From an uncultured Lachnospiraceae bacterium (lineage in GTDB: Bacteria; Bacillota; Clostridia; Lachnospirales; Lachnospiraceae), in the NCBI GenBank assembly GCA_910584945.1, contig CAJUDY010000004.1, forward strand, positions 110,558 to 174,557: a stretch of DNA of 64,000 nt. The letters are read 5' to 3'. The translations under genes and the position numbers were made by a program. Below the pieces are notes generated by a model. It did no database searches. It saw only the letters and a program-made list of their open reading frames with translations, and was not told the origin of the DNA. Of this stretch, positions 24,501 through 32,475 are shown piece after piece (position 1 is the first letter of the stretch; each line of letters opens with the position of its first letter).

Positions 24501-26661
24501 GTTTGCAGAAGACACCTGGGTCGGCGCTCTGATCCGGAAGTTATATGATAAGATCGTGCCGGTGCTGGTGGATACGGAGCTTCGCAGAGGCGAGGCGGAG
24601 ACGGAATTTTCCTGGGATATGCGGGGTGTCGTCTACATCTGCGGCGTCGAATATCTGGCCCGGATTCTGATGGCCCTGGGCAAAGATCCGCTGGACCGGA
24701 ACTCTTATTACGGCTGGTATTACGGCGCTCCCAAAATGACCAGACGAGAGGTATTAAGCGGACTCTTAAAGGCCTGCTATCCGGCTTCCTCCGAGACCGG
24801 GGCGGACTTAAGAGCGGCGGTCAAAGGCGCCCGCATCAAAGAGGAGCGGTTCGTGGAGGTGGCCATGTACGCGCCCCAGTGGGTGGATCTCATCCAGGAA
24901 TATCTGGGGTGGGCGGGCTTGAAGAGCGGCTGCTATTACTTTATGGCCCATATGAACGAGCGCTTTGACGATCAGAAGAAGGCGGTCATTGCCAGATACA
25001 CCCCCCTGACGCCGGAGGAGCTGCAGGACGGCGCCTTTGACGTATCCTGGTTCGAGGAGGCCTATGAGCTGCTGGGAGAGAAGAACTTTACCAGACTCTA
25101 TCAGGCGGCCAAGTATATCTCCGACGGACAGAAGCATTCCCGGGCCAGAAAGTACGCGGACGCGGCTTCCGGAAAAGCAGCACTTTCCGTCCTGGCCTTA
25201 GAGATCACCGAAAAAAGAAACAAAGATCTGCTGATGAGCTACGGCCTGGTTCCCTTCCGCGAGGACCGGGAGCAGGATATGCTGGAGCGCTATCAGTTCA
25301 TCGAACAGTACCGCAAGGAAAGCCGCCAGTTCGGCGCTCAGCGGAGGGCCAGCGAGGGAAAGGCGGCGGATATCGCCCTTTTGAACTTAAGCGTCCGGGC
25401 CGGCTACGAGGATGTGACAAGGCTCAAGCTGACCATGGAGGCGCGGCTTGTGGAGGCCATGGCGCCCCTGATGGAATGGACCCCTGTGGAGGATGTGGAG
25501 CTCTGCTTGTCCGTGGACGAAGAGGGAAAGAGTAAGATTCGATGCCGAAAAGACGGCAAGGAGTTAAAGTCCGTGCCCTCCAGGCTTGGAAAGCAGCCCC
25601 ATGTACTGCGGTTAAAGGAAGCCCACAAGAATCTGAAGGAGCAGTATATGCGAACCCGGAAGATGATGGAGGAATCCATGGAGAGCGGCGCTTTGTTCCG
25701 GGCCTCAGAACTTCTGGCGCTTCTTGGCAATCCGGTAGTCCGCGCGATCTTGACGCCCCTGGTCTTTTTACAGGGAGAGCATGTCGGTTTTCTGAAAGTG
25801 GGAGCGCAGCTTTGTCTGGAAACTCCGGATGGAACAAACGTTCTTTTCGAAGGCGGCGAAGAGTTTCGGATCGCCCATCCTCTGGACCTGTATCAGTCCG
25901 GGAACTGGCCCCTTTATCAGAAGTACTTGTTCGATCGGCGCATCCGCCAGCCCTTCAAGCAGGTGTTCCGGGAGCTGTATGTGAAGCTTCCGGAGGAGCT
26001 TGGACTTACGGCTTCCCGAATGTTCGCCGGCAATCAGATCCAGCCTAAGAAAACCGTTGGGTGTCTGAAGGGACGCCGCTGGGTGGCGGATTATGAGGAG
26101 GGACTGCAGAAGGTTTACTATAAGGAGAATATCGTCGCCCGGATCTATGCTCTGGCAGACTGGTTCTCCCCCAGCGATATCGAGGCGCCCACGCTGGAGT
26201 GGGTGGAATTCTTTAACCGGAAGACTTTTCTGCCTCTGACTATTAAGGAGGTGCCGGATCTGATCTACAGCGAGGTCATGCGGGATGTGGACCTGGCGGT
26301 CAGCGTGGCCCATGCGGGAGGCGTGGACCCGGAGACCAGCCACTCCACCATCGAGATGCGCCGGATGATCATGGAACTCAACCTCTCTCTCTTCGGCCTG
26401 ACAAATGTGACGCTGACCGACAGCCACGCCCTGATCAAAGGAGCAAGGGCCAGCTACAGCGTCCATCTGGGAAGCGGCGTGGTCCATCAGGAAGGCGGCG
26501 CCATGCTCTCGATCCTGCCGGTTCACAGTCAGAAGCGAGGACGGATCTTCCTTCCCTTTGTGGATGAAGATCCCAAGACGGCGGAAATCTTCTCCAAGAT
26601 CGTGCTGCTGGCGGAGGATCAGAAGATCAAGGACCCGTCGATCTTAAGCCAGATCCATTAA
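21508..26661 (+). CDS. Large DUF4132/DUF5724-type protein (MolR-like)
   Basis: 1717 aa and apparently complete. The N-terminal two-thirds look like tandem helical repeats (HEAT-like: many Leu/Glu helices with segments such as LRSDNEELQDLLGKLLLAAR), followed by a mixed region with DTELRRGEAETEFSWDMRG. The C-terminal ~400 residues form the DUF4132 domain (LLALLGNPVVRAILTPLVFL, IEMRRMIMELNLSLFGLTNV, VHQEGGAMLSILPVHSQKR). Family function is unknown; the E. coli relative MolR is poorly characterised. Ribosome binding site AAAGGAG precedes ATG 21508. A partial paralogue lies at the left edge of the window. Confidence 0.85.
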   Translation: MAVYDYRTRQAITECRNKELNEKVGRLSGQNYEIAKKLLSRNWIYVQDIYGNHPEKTKEKPSLWFSPKGIRQFTSSHQPLLNVFVPKAYQESYLYIIDKLNQFPFSRGMGRRCVRTADYRPQFQQIFSLLLSYEQLFFCGEKLENYMLRRLTEEQLDYVNHTYSFGHGFSYLYAAEIDRGNPKVIQAFKNLILSENNTAYLDREMILGILRSDNEELQDLLGKLLLAARLQEGLRQAVCESMDAGTPNAFLKLLKVVEDNDLIRFSSVKRAVSTWIGIYDENSVDRVNEKLLRLMGECLRDPDFCRKQLAGDDAVAINTALWSLGFYEADDAVRAMGELVDHGTKNQRLSASFYNLCLYDEQLKLQTAKKAVLAHSDDLELAAAFVPAFSSRISSWVREAFQTGLLYGLRTPKTPVLTDYYENRREAEALYTHFREICNHLPKKGVCYDPFVFPWLRIELKPSDVLCQMAFLAWLLQDEEKITDMSERLAEIADGDLRMNLMNLLLYEPSNSRQRAMIIEYMGNAHTRTSEQAIRIVKKMELRDEEYALLEDMLRFRRGNLRGTLIDFLMRQPDALMKNCLRRLLTDKKEEKRSAGLDLLLRLSKNPDRAGLYLQIKGMTELVAEPTDKEMIVIKELKKESGENAAEKKGYGLYDPEEPEELLVPVPELAAPGHKELVHACLPISEKEARALIQKMDHLFLTHKDYEYVASNGEKHLLGNDFRCTKDWDYGKNMGGRYDSIEYYPLADLFLKFYQEEIKDYRCLMIIEAVLMQTSAGALNASACYYRQVFGRMPLTPAPLGVQYLSQVRDLRLVYRKQFLDKKLLFELGLSVVSALLPFVDAEKKKITYQVSGFNGRLYDQERPICELPLFSRYFEGLKYWETDEEFRKVFPLAWKFEQKCREGRRRRDFVPARSGGYQGETLTGICPYWFLKAYHMGLISENNLCRAIMEYFSREDCLQVLCEVVKGEGVKPLNGRIMNLFFGDALANEIYKTGENWFAEDTWVGALIRKLYDKIVPVLVDTELRRGEAETEFSWDMRGVVYICGVEYLARILMALGKDPLDRNSYYGWYYGAPKMTRREVLSGLLKACYPASSETGADLRAAVKGARIKEERFVEVAMYAPQWVDLIQEYLGWAGLKSGCYYFMAHMNERFDDQKKAVIARYTPLTPEELQDGAFDVSWFEEAYELLGEKNFTRLYQAAKYISDGQKHSRARKYADAASGKAALSVLALEITEKRNKDLLMSYGLVPFREDREQDMLERYQFIEQYRKESRQFGAQRRASEGKAADIALLNLSVRAGYEDVTRLKLTMEARLVEAMAPLMEWTPVEDVELCLSVDEEGKSKIRCRKDGKELKSVPSRLGKQPHVLRLKEAHKNLKEQYMRTRKMMEESMESGALFRASELLALLGNPVVRAILTPLVFLQGEHVGFLKVGAQLCLETPDGTNVLFEGGEEFRIAHPLDLYQSGNWPLYQKYLFDRRIRQPFKQVFRELYVKLPEELGLTASRMFAGNQIQPKKTVGCLKGRRWVADYEEGLQKVYYKENIVARIYALADWFSPSDIEAPTLEWVEFFNRKTFLPLTIKEVPDLIYSEVMRDVDLAVSVAHAGGVDPETSHSTIEMRRMIMELNLSLFGLTNVTLTDSHALIKGARASYSVHLGSGVVHQEGGAMLSILPVHSQKRGRIFLPFVDEDPKTAEIFSKIVLLAEDQKIKDPSILSQIH

Positions 26662-26702
26662 TCATGCAGGGACCGGATTTTTCCGGTTTGCTTATGGAAT
26701 GG

Positions 26703-26731
26703 TTTAAAACCGTCGAAATATATAGTATCAT
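26703..26731 (+). promoter_or_regulatory. Weak promoter candidate upstream of the coiled-coil gene
   Basis: TTTAAA (26703-26708), 17-bp spacer, TATCAT (26726-26731). Only the spacing is strong. Confidence 0.35.
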
Positions 26732-26758
26732 TCTATTTCGGGGAGGTGAGCCGGTCTT

Positions 26759-27748
26759 ATGGAACTGTACAGCAATATGTATCAATATCTGAGACAGTCA
26801 AAACTGAAAGGTTACTGGGGGATGAAGACGTCCGGAGAGGTATCCTATACGGAAAAGCTTGATCTGAACGCATCTTTTGTCAAGGCCATGTCTGCAGGCA
26901 TGCAGAGCAAGGAGGAGACTGCGGTTCAGGAGAAGCTTGGAAAGATTCGCGCCAAGTTAAAAGCCGGGGCCAGGCTTACCGCGGCGGAAAAGGACTTTTT
27001 AAGAAAACATGATCCCATGCTCTATCAAAAGGTCATCGCCCTGGAACAGGAGCAGTCTGCCTATGAGGACCGTCTGAAAAAGTGCCGGACCAGGGACGAC
27101 GCGGAACGGATCAAGACTCAGAAGCTGGCGGAGTTGGCCTCTCATGGGGACAAAGAAGATGCGGAATATCTGATGATCCGTCTGAATCAGATGAAGGAAG
27201 CGGAGAAGAAGACTTCCTCCATCGTGTCCCGGAAGCCCTGGCAGCGGGATCTCGACAAAAAGCAGGTCGAGGATTACAAGAAAGCCAGGGCGAGAGAGGA
27301 TAAGAAGATCCGGAAAAAGAAAGCAGAGAAGAAGCGGAGAGAGGAAGCTGCCCGCAAGAAAAAGATGGAAGAAAAGAGGCTGCAGGAAAAGGCTTTGGAA
27401 AAAGAAATGAAAGAAAAGCTTATAGAGGAGGAACGTGTGGAAGCAATCTTAAACGAAGAAAAAGGAATGGAACTGCGGGAACAGGAGCGGATCGCTTCGG
27501 AACTGATGAGCAGCGAGGCGATTGCGGAGGATCAGATCGCAAAATTTATGATCGCCGCCGGGATGATGGATCATCAGGCAACCAGAATCCAGATGCCCAA
27601 CCCGCTCCTTGAGAATGCGGAACCTTCGGAAGCTGTTCCCCTTTCTCTTGGGAGTTCCAGCGGCTACGCGGCATACAAAGCGGCCGTGGATCTTTCTTCT
27701 TTCCATGAGAAGGAAGAAGAGAAGAAGGTCTATGTCCGAAGGGCGTAA
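26759..27748 (+). CDS. Uncharacterised coiled-coil protein, partner of the metalloprotease
   Basis: 329 aa. Residues 1-65 are a folded-looking N-terminus, and about 65-250 is a long, highly charged coiled coil (for example KKKAEKKRREEAARKKKMEE). The C-terminus is more polar with Gly/Ser/Ala-rich segments. No transmembrane segment or enzyme motif is visible and I cannot name a family. The start follows GGGGAGGTGAG by 8 nt. The stop is one base before the first ATG of the YgjP-type gene, so the two are almost certainly co-translated; the coiled coil may hold or be processed by that protease. Confidence 0.75.
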   Translation: MELYSNMYQYLRQSKLKGYWGMKTSGEVSYTEKLDLNASFVKAMSAGMQSKEETAVQEKLGKIRAKLKAGARLTAAEKDFLRKHDPMLYQKVIALEQEQSAYEDRLKKCRTRDDAERIKTQKLAELASHGDKEDAEYLMIRLNQMKEAEKKTSSIVSRKPWQRDLDKKQVEDYKKARAREDKKIRKKKAEKKRREEAARKKKMEEKRLQEKALEKEMKEKLIEEERVEAILNEEKGMELREQERIASELMSSEAIAEDQIAKFMIAAGMMDHQATRIQMPNPLLENAEPSEAVPLSLGSSSGYAAYKAAVDLSSFHEKEEEKKVYVRRA

Positions 27749-27749
27749 A

Positions 27750-28322
27750 ATGATGAAAGAAAATATCTGGCATGGTTTCAGGGTTCAGATCACAAAGAAA
27801 AAGGTCAAGAACGCCAATCTTCGGATCAAACCGGAGGAGCCGGATGTAATCCACATCTCCATCCCTTATTCCATGACCTACGATGAAGTAAATAAGATTC
27901 TGGAGCAGCCGAGAATTCTCCGCTGGGCAGAAAATTATCAGAAGAAAGTCAGTGAGCCGCCAACCGCTCCCCATATGCAGAATGAGGAGCGGTTGAAGTA
28001 CGCGGCTTATTATCGGAAACATCTGAAAGAGGTTCTGCCAAAGATGTTTCAAAAGTGGGAGAAAAGGCTTGGGGTAACCTGTAATAAAGTCACCATCCGG
28101 GATACCCGCTCCCAGTGGGGGAGCTGCGGCATCCGCACCAAAAATATCTCCATCAGCCTGTGGCTCGGTGCCTTCCCGGAGCCCTGTATTGAATATGTGG
28201 TGGTTCATGAACTGGCTCATCTTTTAGAGGCCGGACATAACGCACGTTTTTACGGAATTTTGGACCAGTATTATCCTCAGTGGCGCTCCTGCAGGGAGCA
28301 GTTGAAAAAAGGACTCGTCTGA
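27750..28322 (+). CDS. YgjP/M48-type metallopeptidase (DUF45)
   Basis: 190 aa from ATG 27750 (27732 is an alternative start). The zinc peptidase motif VVHELAHLLEAGHNARF supplies two His and a third ligand downstream (HExxHxxxxxH), with TIRDTRSQWGSCG before it, the signature of the YgjP/WLM-like family. Substrates are unknown in general. It is coupled to the upstream coiled-coil gene and ends at a terminator. Confidence 0.85.
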   Translation: MMKENIWHGFRVQITKKKVKNANLRIKPEEPDVIHISIPYSMTYDEVNKILEQPRILRWAENYQKKVSEPPTAPHMQNEERLKYAAYYRKHLKEVLPKMFQKWEKRLGVTCNKVTIRDTRSQWGSCGIRTKNISISLWLGAFPEPCIEYVVVHELAHLLEAGHNARFYGILDQYYPQWRSCREQLKKGLV

Positions 28323-28325
28323 TCC

Positions 28326-28366
28326 GGGTTACCGGTCTTAAAATGACCGGCAGCCTTTTTTGTTTT
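28326..28366 (+). terminator. Terminator after the metallopeptidase gene
   Basis: The stem TACCGGTC/GACCGGCAG with loop TTAAAAT is followed by CCTTTTTTG. Confidence 0.75.
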
Positions 28367-28473
28367 TCTTAAGAATTCTTATGATTTGCTTCAGACATAA
28401 AGAGTAAAAAATATGTTACTCTATCATAGAGATCAAAAGATCGATATCGATACGAAGGGATGAAAGACGGGAA

Positions 28474-29379
28474 ATGGAACAGAGGCGGAGAATGACAAAA
28501 CAGGAGAGAATGAGACGGCGGGAGCAGATGCGAAAGAAAAAAAAGCGCAGACTTCGCCGGAAGATCCGGAGAATCTGCCGGTTGATTTTCCTGCTCCTGA
28601 TGTTGGCAGTCATGATCTGGATGCTGTTCTTTGTATTAAAAAAGACTGGAATCCTCCCCGAAGGAACCGGGAAGATCGAAGCGCCAAAGCAGCGGACAGA
28701 GACGGAAGTAAAAGAACGGCTGGAAGAGTTGTCTAAAAAGAACAAAGGATTCAAGGAAATTCTGGATAACTATGAAGCCTATCCGGAGCCTTATCTGGCC
28801 GCATTGGCCAACAATCCGGAGATGCTGGAATATGTCAAAGGCTATCCGGAGCACAACGGCACCGTCCGCGGAGAACTGACAAAAAAAGAGAAAAAAGAAG
28901 ACTTTCCGCTGTTTATTCAGTGGGATGAGCGCTGGGGTTATGCTTCTTACGGTTCCAGCAGCATCGGGATCTCCGGCTGCGGGCCTACCTGTCTGTCCAT
29001 GGTGATTTACGGGCTGACGGACAATGAGATGGCCACCCCGGACAAGGTTGCCCGTTACTCCGAAGAGCAGAACTATTATATAGAAGGAACCGGAACCTCC
29101 TGGGATCTGATGACTGCCGGGGCGGCGGCCTTTGGCGTTACCGGCCTGGAACTTTCTCTGGATGAGGGAGCGATGAAGCAGGAACTGGATGCTGGACATC
29201 CGATCATCTGTGCCATGAGGGCCGGGGATTTTACGGCTGCAGGACATTTTATCATGATCTATGATTATGACAAGAAGGGATTTCTGGTCAATGACCCCAA
29301 CTGTAAGGCCAGAAGTGAAAAGCACTGGACCTACGACGAACTTCAGGGACAGATTAAGAATCTGTGGTCCTATCATTAA
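28474..29379 (+). CDS. C39-family peptidase, membrane-anchored
   Basis: 301 aa. A strongly basic N-terminus (residues 1-33) precedes one transmembrane helix (about 35-58), then a linker and a papain-like domain from ~140. It has the active-site Cys in ISGCGPTCLSMVIYGL, His in AAGHFIMIYDY (about 267) and the Asn/Asp in VNDPNCKA. It looks like the Peptidase_C39_2 family, usually extracellular and acting on peptides or on cell-wall proteins. It lies directly upstream of a BNR-like membrane protein, starting a two-gene unit. The long basic tail is unusual and would lie in the cytoplasm. Confidence 0.82.
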   Translation: MEQRRRMTKQERMRRREQMRKKKKRRLRRKIRRICRLIFLLLMLAVMIWMLFFVLKKTGILPEGTGKIEAPKQRTETEVKERLEELSKKNKGFKEILDNYEAYPEPYLAALANNPEMLEYVKGYPEHNGTVRGELTKKEKKEDFPLFIQWDERWGYASYGSSSIGISGCGPTCLSMVIYGLTDNEMATPDKVARYSEEQNYYIEGTGTSWDLMTAGAAAFGVTGLELSLDEGAMKQELDAGHPIICAMRAGDFTAAGHFIMIYDYDKKGFLVNDPNCKARSEKHWTYDELQGQIKNLWSYH

Positions 29380-29395
29380 GAATGGAGGAATCTGA

Positions 29396-31003
29396 TTGAC
29401 AGAAAAATCCGGCAGGAAGATTCGAAAAGAGTGGCTGTGGGTGATCCTGCCCTGCCTGTCCATCCTGGTCCTGCAGACGGCAGAGTACGCGCTTTACCGA
29501 TATCATCTGGAACTTCGGAGTACGGTGCAGATGATCAAAGGCGTCTATCTGTGGACGATCGCTCCCCTGTTGATCGTCTTTGGATTTTACCGCCTGCACT
29601 CGGGAACAGACAGTATTTGTTTGTCCAGGCTGCTGACCGGAATCCTGATCATCCTTATATTCGGTGTTTCTTATGCAAGAGCCGGGCTGTACCTTTTTAG
29701 CGGAGAATATCAGGAGGAAGAGTGGACGGAAGAAAAGGTTCTGATGTGTACGGTATACAACACTTCCAGACAGAAGGCTTACGAACCCGTAGGCCTTTTG
29801 TTTCGGACTCCGTTTCGGGGTTGGAGCAAGGAGAAGCTGGAAGAGAGACTAAAGGAGTGTTATGGGAGCGGCGCAAAGCTTCTGGAGGAGCAGGAGGACG
29901 GCCGCTGGCTTTGTACGGCAGAGTCCGGCCGCACCGGAATCGCTCCTTTTTATTTTGTGATCGAAAATGACTACTGGCTTACCGGGAATTTCCCGGTCCA
30001 GCTTATGAAATGCGATGCCTCGGTGTTCTGGCGGACTAGAGGACGCGCTGCTTCTTTGATCGATCTGGGAGCACCGCCATCGCTGGAACTGTCCGGGGAG
30101 ACGGACGTAAACGGGATCGCACATGCCTTTGATGAACGATTTCTGCTAAGTGTGCAATGCGTCTTTGAGGAAGATATCCCGGCCTGTGCGGCAGATCTTA
30201 CGGACTGGATCTTTTATCTGAAGGAAGACCCAAGAAACTGGGCCCGGGAACTGGACTTTTACGACGACCCTCTGGCCAGAATCTATGTTCATTTTGGAGA
30301 AGAGGCTTTTTATATCGAACTGCCGGAACTGGCCGACTGGACCAGTACGCTTTCCTGGGCGGACATGAAGGAAACCCTGGAAGAAGCGATTCGAAGCAAA
30401 CACGAACTGGCCAAACCTCAGACGTCTTCCGCTTCGGAAGAACAGACTGAATTTTCTGAGGAAGCGTGGGCGGCCAGCTTCATGGAGAACTACGATGGCG
30501 AAAATTTTGAACAGGAATGCCTGGTCGGAGACGGCGTCATCCGTTATCGGATGGTATGCATCGACGCAGCTCTCGGAAGCCGGGCCTATTCTCTTTTGAA
30601 AAGTACGGACGGAGGAGCTTCCTGGCAGGTACAGGAGCGGGACCCCTTTGGGGAGCAGTGGGGGATGGGTATTGAGTTTACTTTTCTCACGGAAGATTAC
30701 GGTTTTGCCTCTCTGATGCACAACGGAGGCGACGAGGCCGATCTGTACGTCACGGAGGACGGCGGACATACTTATCATCCCTGTGTATTCCAGGGACTCA
30801 GTGCGGATCTGGAGGATGGATATTATTATCAGCCCTATGATTATCCCCAGATGCCCTACGAAGAGGACGGGCATCTGTATGTACTGTGCGGCCAGGGGGC
30901 CGACGGGGATTATTCGGGCGGAGACGCCGCCGGTCTGGCTCTGTACGAGTCCACGGACCGGGGATATACATTTCTCTATCAGGAGATCAAACGACCAGAG
31001 TAG
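29396..31003 (+). CDS. Membrane protein with BNR/ASP-box-like C-terminal repeats
   Basis: 535 aa, started at TTG 29396 because GGAGG lies 7 nt upstream and no better ATG is nearby. The N-terminus has three hydrophobic segments (about 13-35, 47-62, 76-100), after which the protein is extracytoplasmic. From ~395 on, ASP-box-like motifs are visible (KSTDGGASW, VTEDGGHTYHP and ESTDRGYTF), as in sialidase/YCF48-like propellers. Function cannot be assigned; it is not a catalytic sialidase on sight. It follows the C39 peptidase gene by 16 nt. Confidence 0.6.
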   Translation: MTEKSGRKIRKEWLWVILPCLSILVLQTAEYALYRYHLELRSTVQMIKGVYLWTIAPLLIVFGFYRLHSGTDSICLSRLLTGILIILIFGVSYARAGLYLFSGEYQEEEWTEEKVLMCTVYNTSRQKAYEPVGLLFRTPFRGWSKEKLEERLKECYGSGAKLLEEQEDGRWLCTAESGRTGIAPFYFVIENDYWLTGNFPVQLMKCDASVFWRTRGRAASLIDLGAPPSLELSGETDVNGIAHAFDERFLLSVQCVFEEDIPACAADLTDWIFYLKEDPRNWARELDFYDDPLARIYVHFGEEAFYIELPELADWTSTLSWADMKETLEEAIRSKHELAKPQTSSASEEQTEFSEEAWAASFMENYDGENFEQECLVGDGVIRYRMVCIDAALGSRAYSLLKSTDGGASWQVQERDPFGEQWGMGIEFTFLTEDYGFASLMHNGGDEADLYVTEDGGHTYHPCVFQGLSADLEDGYYYQPYDYPQMPYEEDGHLYVLCGQGADGDYSGGDAAGLALYESTDRGYTFLYQEIKRPE

Positions 31004-31007
31004 AAGA

Positions 31008-31036
31008 GGAGCATGCACCGGGCATGCTCCTTCCTT
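31008..31036. terminator. Shared terminator between convergent genes
   Basis: A stem GGAGCATGC/GCATGCTCC with a short loop (ACCGG) is followed by TTCCTT. It lies between the BNR-like gene and the recombinase gene, and serves both. Confidence 0.7.
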
Positions 31037-31037
31037 A

Positions 31038-32081
31038 TTATCGTTCTCTTAACTGGACGACATTGGCGGCTTTTCGCTTGTTTTCCTCTTTCATAGCTGC
31101 GTAATGTTTCCGGGTGGTATTGACATTTTTATGCCCCAGCACATCCGCCACCAGATAGATGTCTCCGGTTTCCTGATAAAGGGAAGTGCCGTAAGTACTG
31201 CGCAGCTTGTGCGGCGTGATCTTCTTGGCAGTGGCGGTGGACGCGTACTTTTTGACCAGGCGCTCCACGGAACGCACGGTGATCCGGGTGTTGTTCTGTG
31301 AGATGAACAGAGCGTTCTCATGGCCCGGTTCCGGCTCCATGGTCAGGCGCTCCTCCAGATAATTCCGCAGCATCTCCTCGGTCTCTTCTCCAAAATACAC
31401 GATATCTTCACTTCCTCCCTTGCGGATCACCCGCATGGCTCCGTTGTCAAAGTCCAGATCCGAGATATCCAGTCCTACCAGCTCTGTCACCCGAACACCT
31501 GTTCCAAGCAGAGTAACCACGATTGCCAGGTCCCGAAGCTTATTGCGGTTGTGCCAGACTTTTTGCTGCTTGGATAGCCTGGCTCCGGATTCGATATTGT
31601 CGATGAGCTGCGCCACCTCGTTGGCATCCATGCGGATGATGTTCTTTTCCTTGATCTTGGGCACATCCACCACGGACGGAGCATTTTTCTGGATCATTTC
31701 TTTCTTATGGAAATATCCGAAAAATGTATTCAAGGTCGCCAGCTTTCGGGCTTTGCCTTCTTCATGGTTCCGGAAGATCTGTCCGTCCTTTTCATAATAA
31801 GTCAGAAAAGACAGGTATTCCTCAATATCTACCGGCTGCAAATCATCCAGGATGGAGACCGGCAGCGTTCGGATGTCTTTTTCTTTGAAGTAAGGATTCT
31901 CCGTCTTTAGAAAATAAAAAAAAGTACTCAGGTCATAAGCATAATTCCGTCGCGTGTTCGTCGCCTTCTTAATCTCCATCGCCCGAAAAAAATCCCCTGC
32001 AAAGGCGGGCAATTCCTTTTGGAGTTCACGTAATTTTTTTATGTTAATCATATCCATTTGTTCATGATAGGATAAAGGCAT
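31038..32081 (-). CDS. XerS-like tyrosine recombinase
   Basis: 347 aa from ATG 32081 (AGGAGG about 11 nt upstream; the in-frame extension to 32135 crosses the dyad and is rejected). The catalytic set is intact: R197 in GTGVRVTEL, K221 in IRKGG, H291 and R294 in HKLRSTYGTSL, H317 in LGHKN, and nucleophile Y327 in TRKHYA. The length and internal pattern (NRNKLRDLAIVVTLLGTGVR) recall XerS, the single recombinase of streptococci and lactococci, rather than a phage integrase. The 34-bp dyad immediately upstream is a candidate dif-type site. A chromosomal-dimer resolution role is inferred. It converges with the BNR-like gene. Confidence 0.75.
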   Translation of the reverse strand: MPLSYHEQMDMINIKKLRELQKELPAFAGDFFRAMEIKKATNTRRNYAYDLSTFFYFLKTENPYFKEKDIRTLPVSILDDLQPVDIEEYLSFLTYYEKDGQIFRNHEEGKARKLATLNTFFGYFHKKEMIQKNAPSVVDVPKIKEKNIIRMDANEVAQLIDNIESGARLSKQQKVWHNRNKLRDLAIVVTLLGTGVRVTELVGLDISDLDFDNGAMRVIRKGGSEDIVYFGEETEEMLRNYLEERLTMEPEPGHENALFISQNNTRITVRSVERLVKKYASTATAKKITPHKLRSTYGTSLYQETGDIYLVADVLGHKNVNTTRKHYAAMKEENKRKAANVVQLRER

Positions 32082-32114
32082 TTGATAAGGACCTCCTTGT
32101 GTTGTGATTGGTAG

Positions 32115-32148
32115 AACGCGTCGTAAAACTGCCATTTTGCGACGCGTT
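32115..32148. promoter_or_regulatory. Candidate dif-like recombination site (14-6-14 dyad)
   Basis: AACGCGTCGTAAAA (32115-32128), a 6-base centre CTGCCA, then TTTTGCGACGCGTT (32135-32148) form two 14-bp arms that are inverted copies with one mismatch. A 6-bp centre is the spacing of XerCD/XerS dif sites. Its position 34 bp upstream of a XerS-like gene matches the arrangement in streptococci, where the dif site adjoins xerS. A repressor operator for the recombinase gene is an alternative. Confidence 0.55.
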
Positions 32149-32257
32149 ATCTATTTGTGGATATTGTACCACTTCTTCTTATAAATAGCAAGATTTTTAT
32201 TTGGATCAACATAAAATTTTTATGTTAATAATCCACAATGTGGTTTATAGATTTGTT

Positions 32258-32390
32258 GTAACTGTTCAGTACCTTCACAGTTACGGTGCAAAATCCATTT
32301 AAGATCGCCTACGGCGATGGGATTTTGCACTCCTGAATCATGTTCTTACGGTCTCAGCAGCAAGTGCTTCGACCTGTGCTGAACAGTTAC
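32258..32390. repeat. MITE-like element with GTAACTGTTCAG terminal inverted repeats
   Basis: 133 bp with 12-bp perfect terminal inverted repeats GTAACTGTTCAG (32258) and CTGAACAGTTAC (ending 32390). Inside, GTGCAAAATCC and GGATTTTGCAC pair to form a strong hairpin, with ATCGCC TAC GGCGAT at its tip. No coding potential. Related copies occur at 63782 and, as a fragment, at 5529. Together with the dyad at 32115 it fills most of the gene-free stretch 32082-32475. Confidence 0.8.
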
Positions 32391-32412
32391 GATTTGTTTT
32401 ACGTTTTGATCA

Positions 32413-32441
32413 TTGACGAATCAAAAGAGATCTTGTTATAC
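32413..32441 (+). promoter_or_regulatory. Promoter of the ABC-class ATPase gene
   Basis: TTGACG (32413-32418), 17-bp spacer, TTATAC (32436-32441), 34 bp before the start codon. Confidence 0.7.
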
Positions 32442-32475
32442 TGAGTAAGAACCATCAGAAAGGAGAATGTACACG

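Noticed and set aside
26703..26731. Flagellar sigma-28 promoter upstream of the coiled-coil gene
   Set aside because: The GTCGAAATATAT stretch only loosely resembles a sigma-28 -10 and the spacing to TTTAAA is wrong.
32081..32135. N-terminal extension of the recombinase through the upstream dyad
   Set aside because: The extension would be translated from the recombination-like dyad; the ATG at 32081 has AGGAGG in place and begins the family sequence.
31038..32148. Integrase of a prophage or genomic island
   Set aside because: No phage genes, tRNA target or attachment-site duplication is seen; the sequence looks XerS-like and the site is a dyad.
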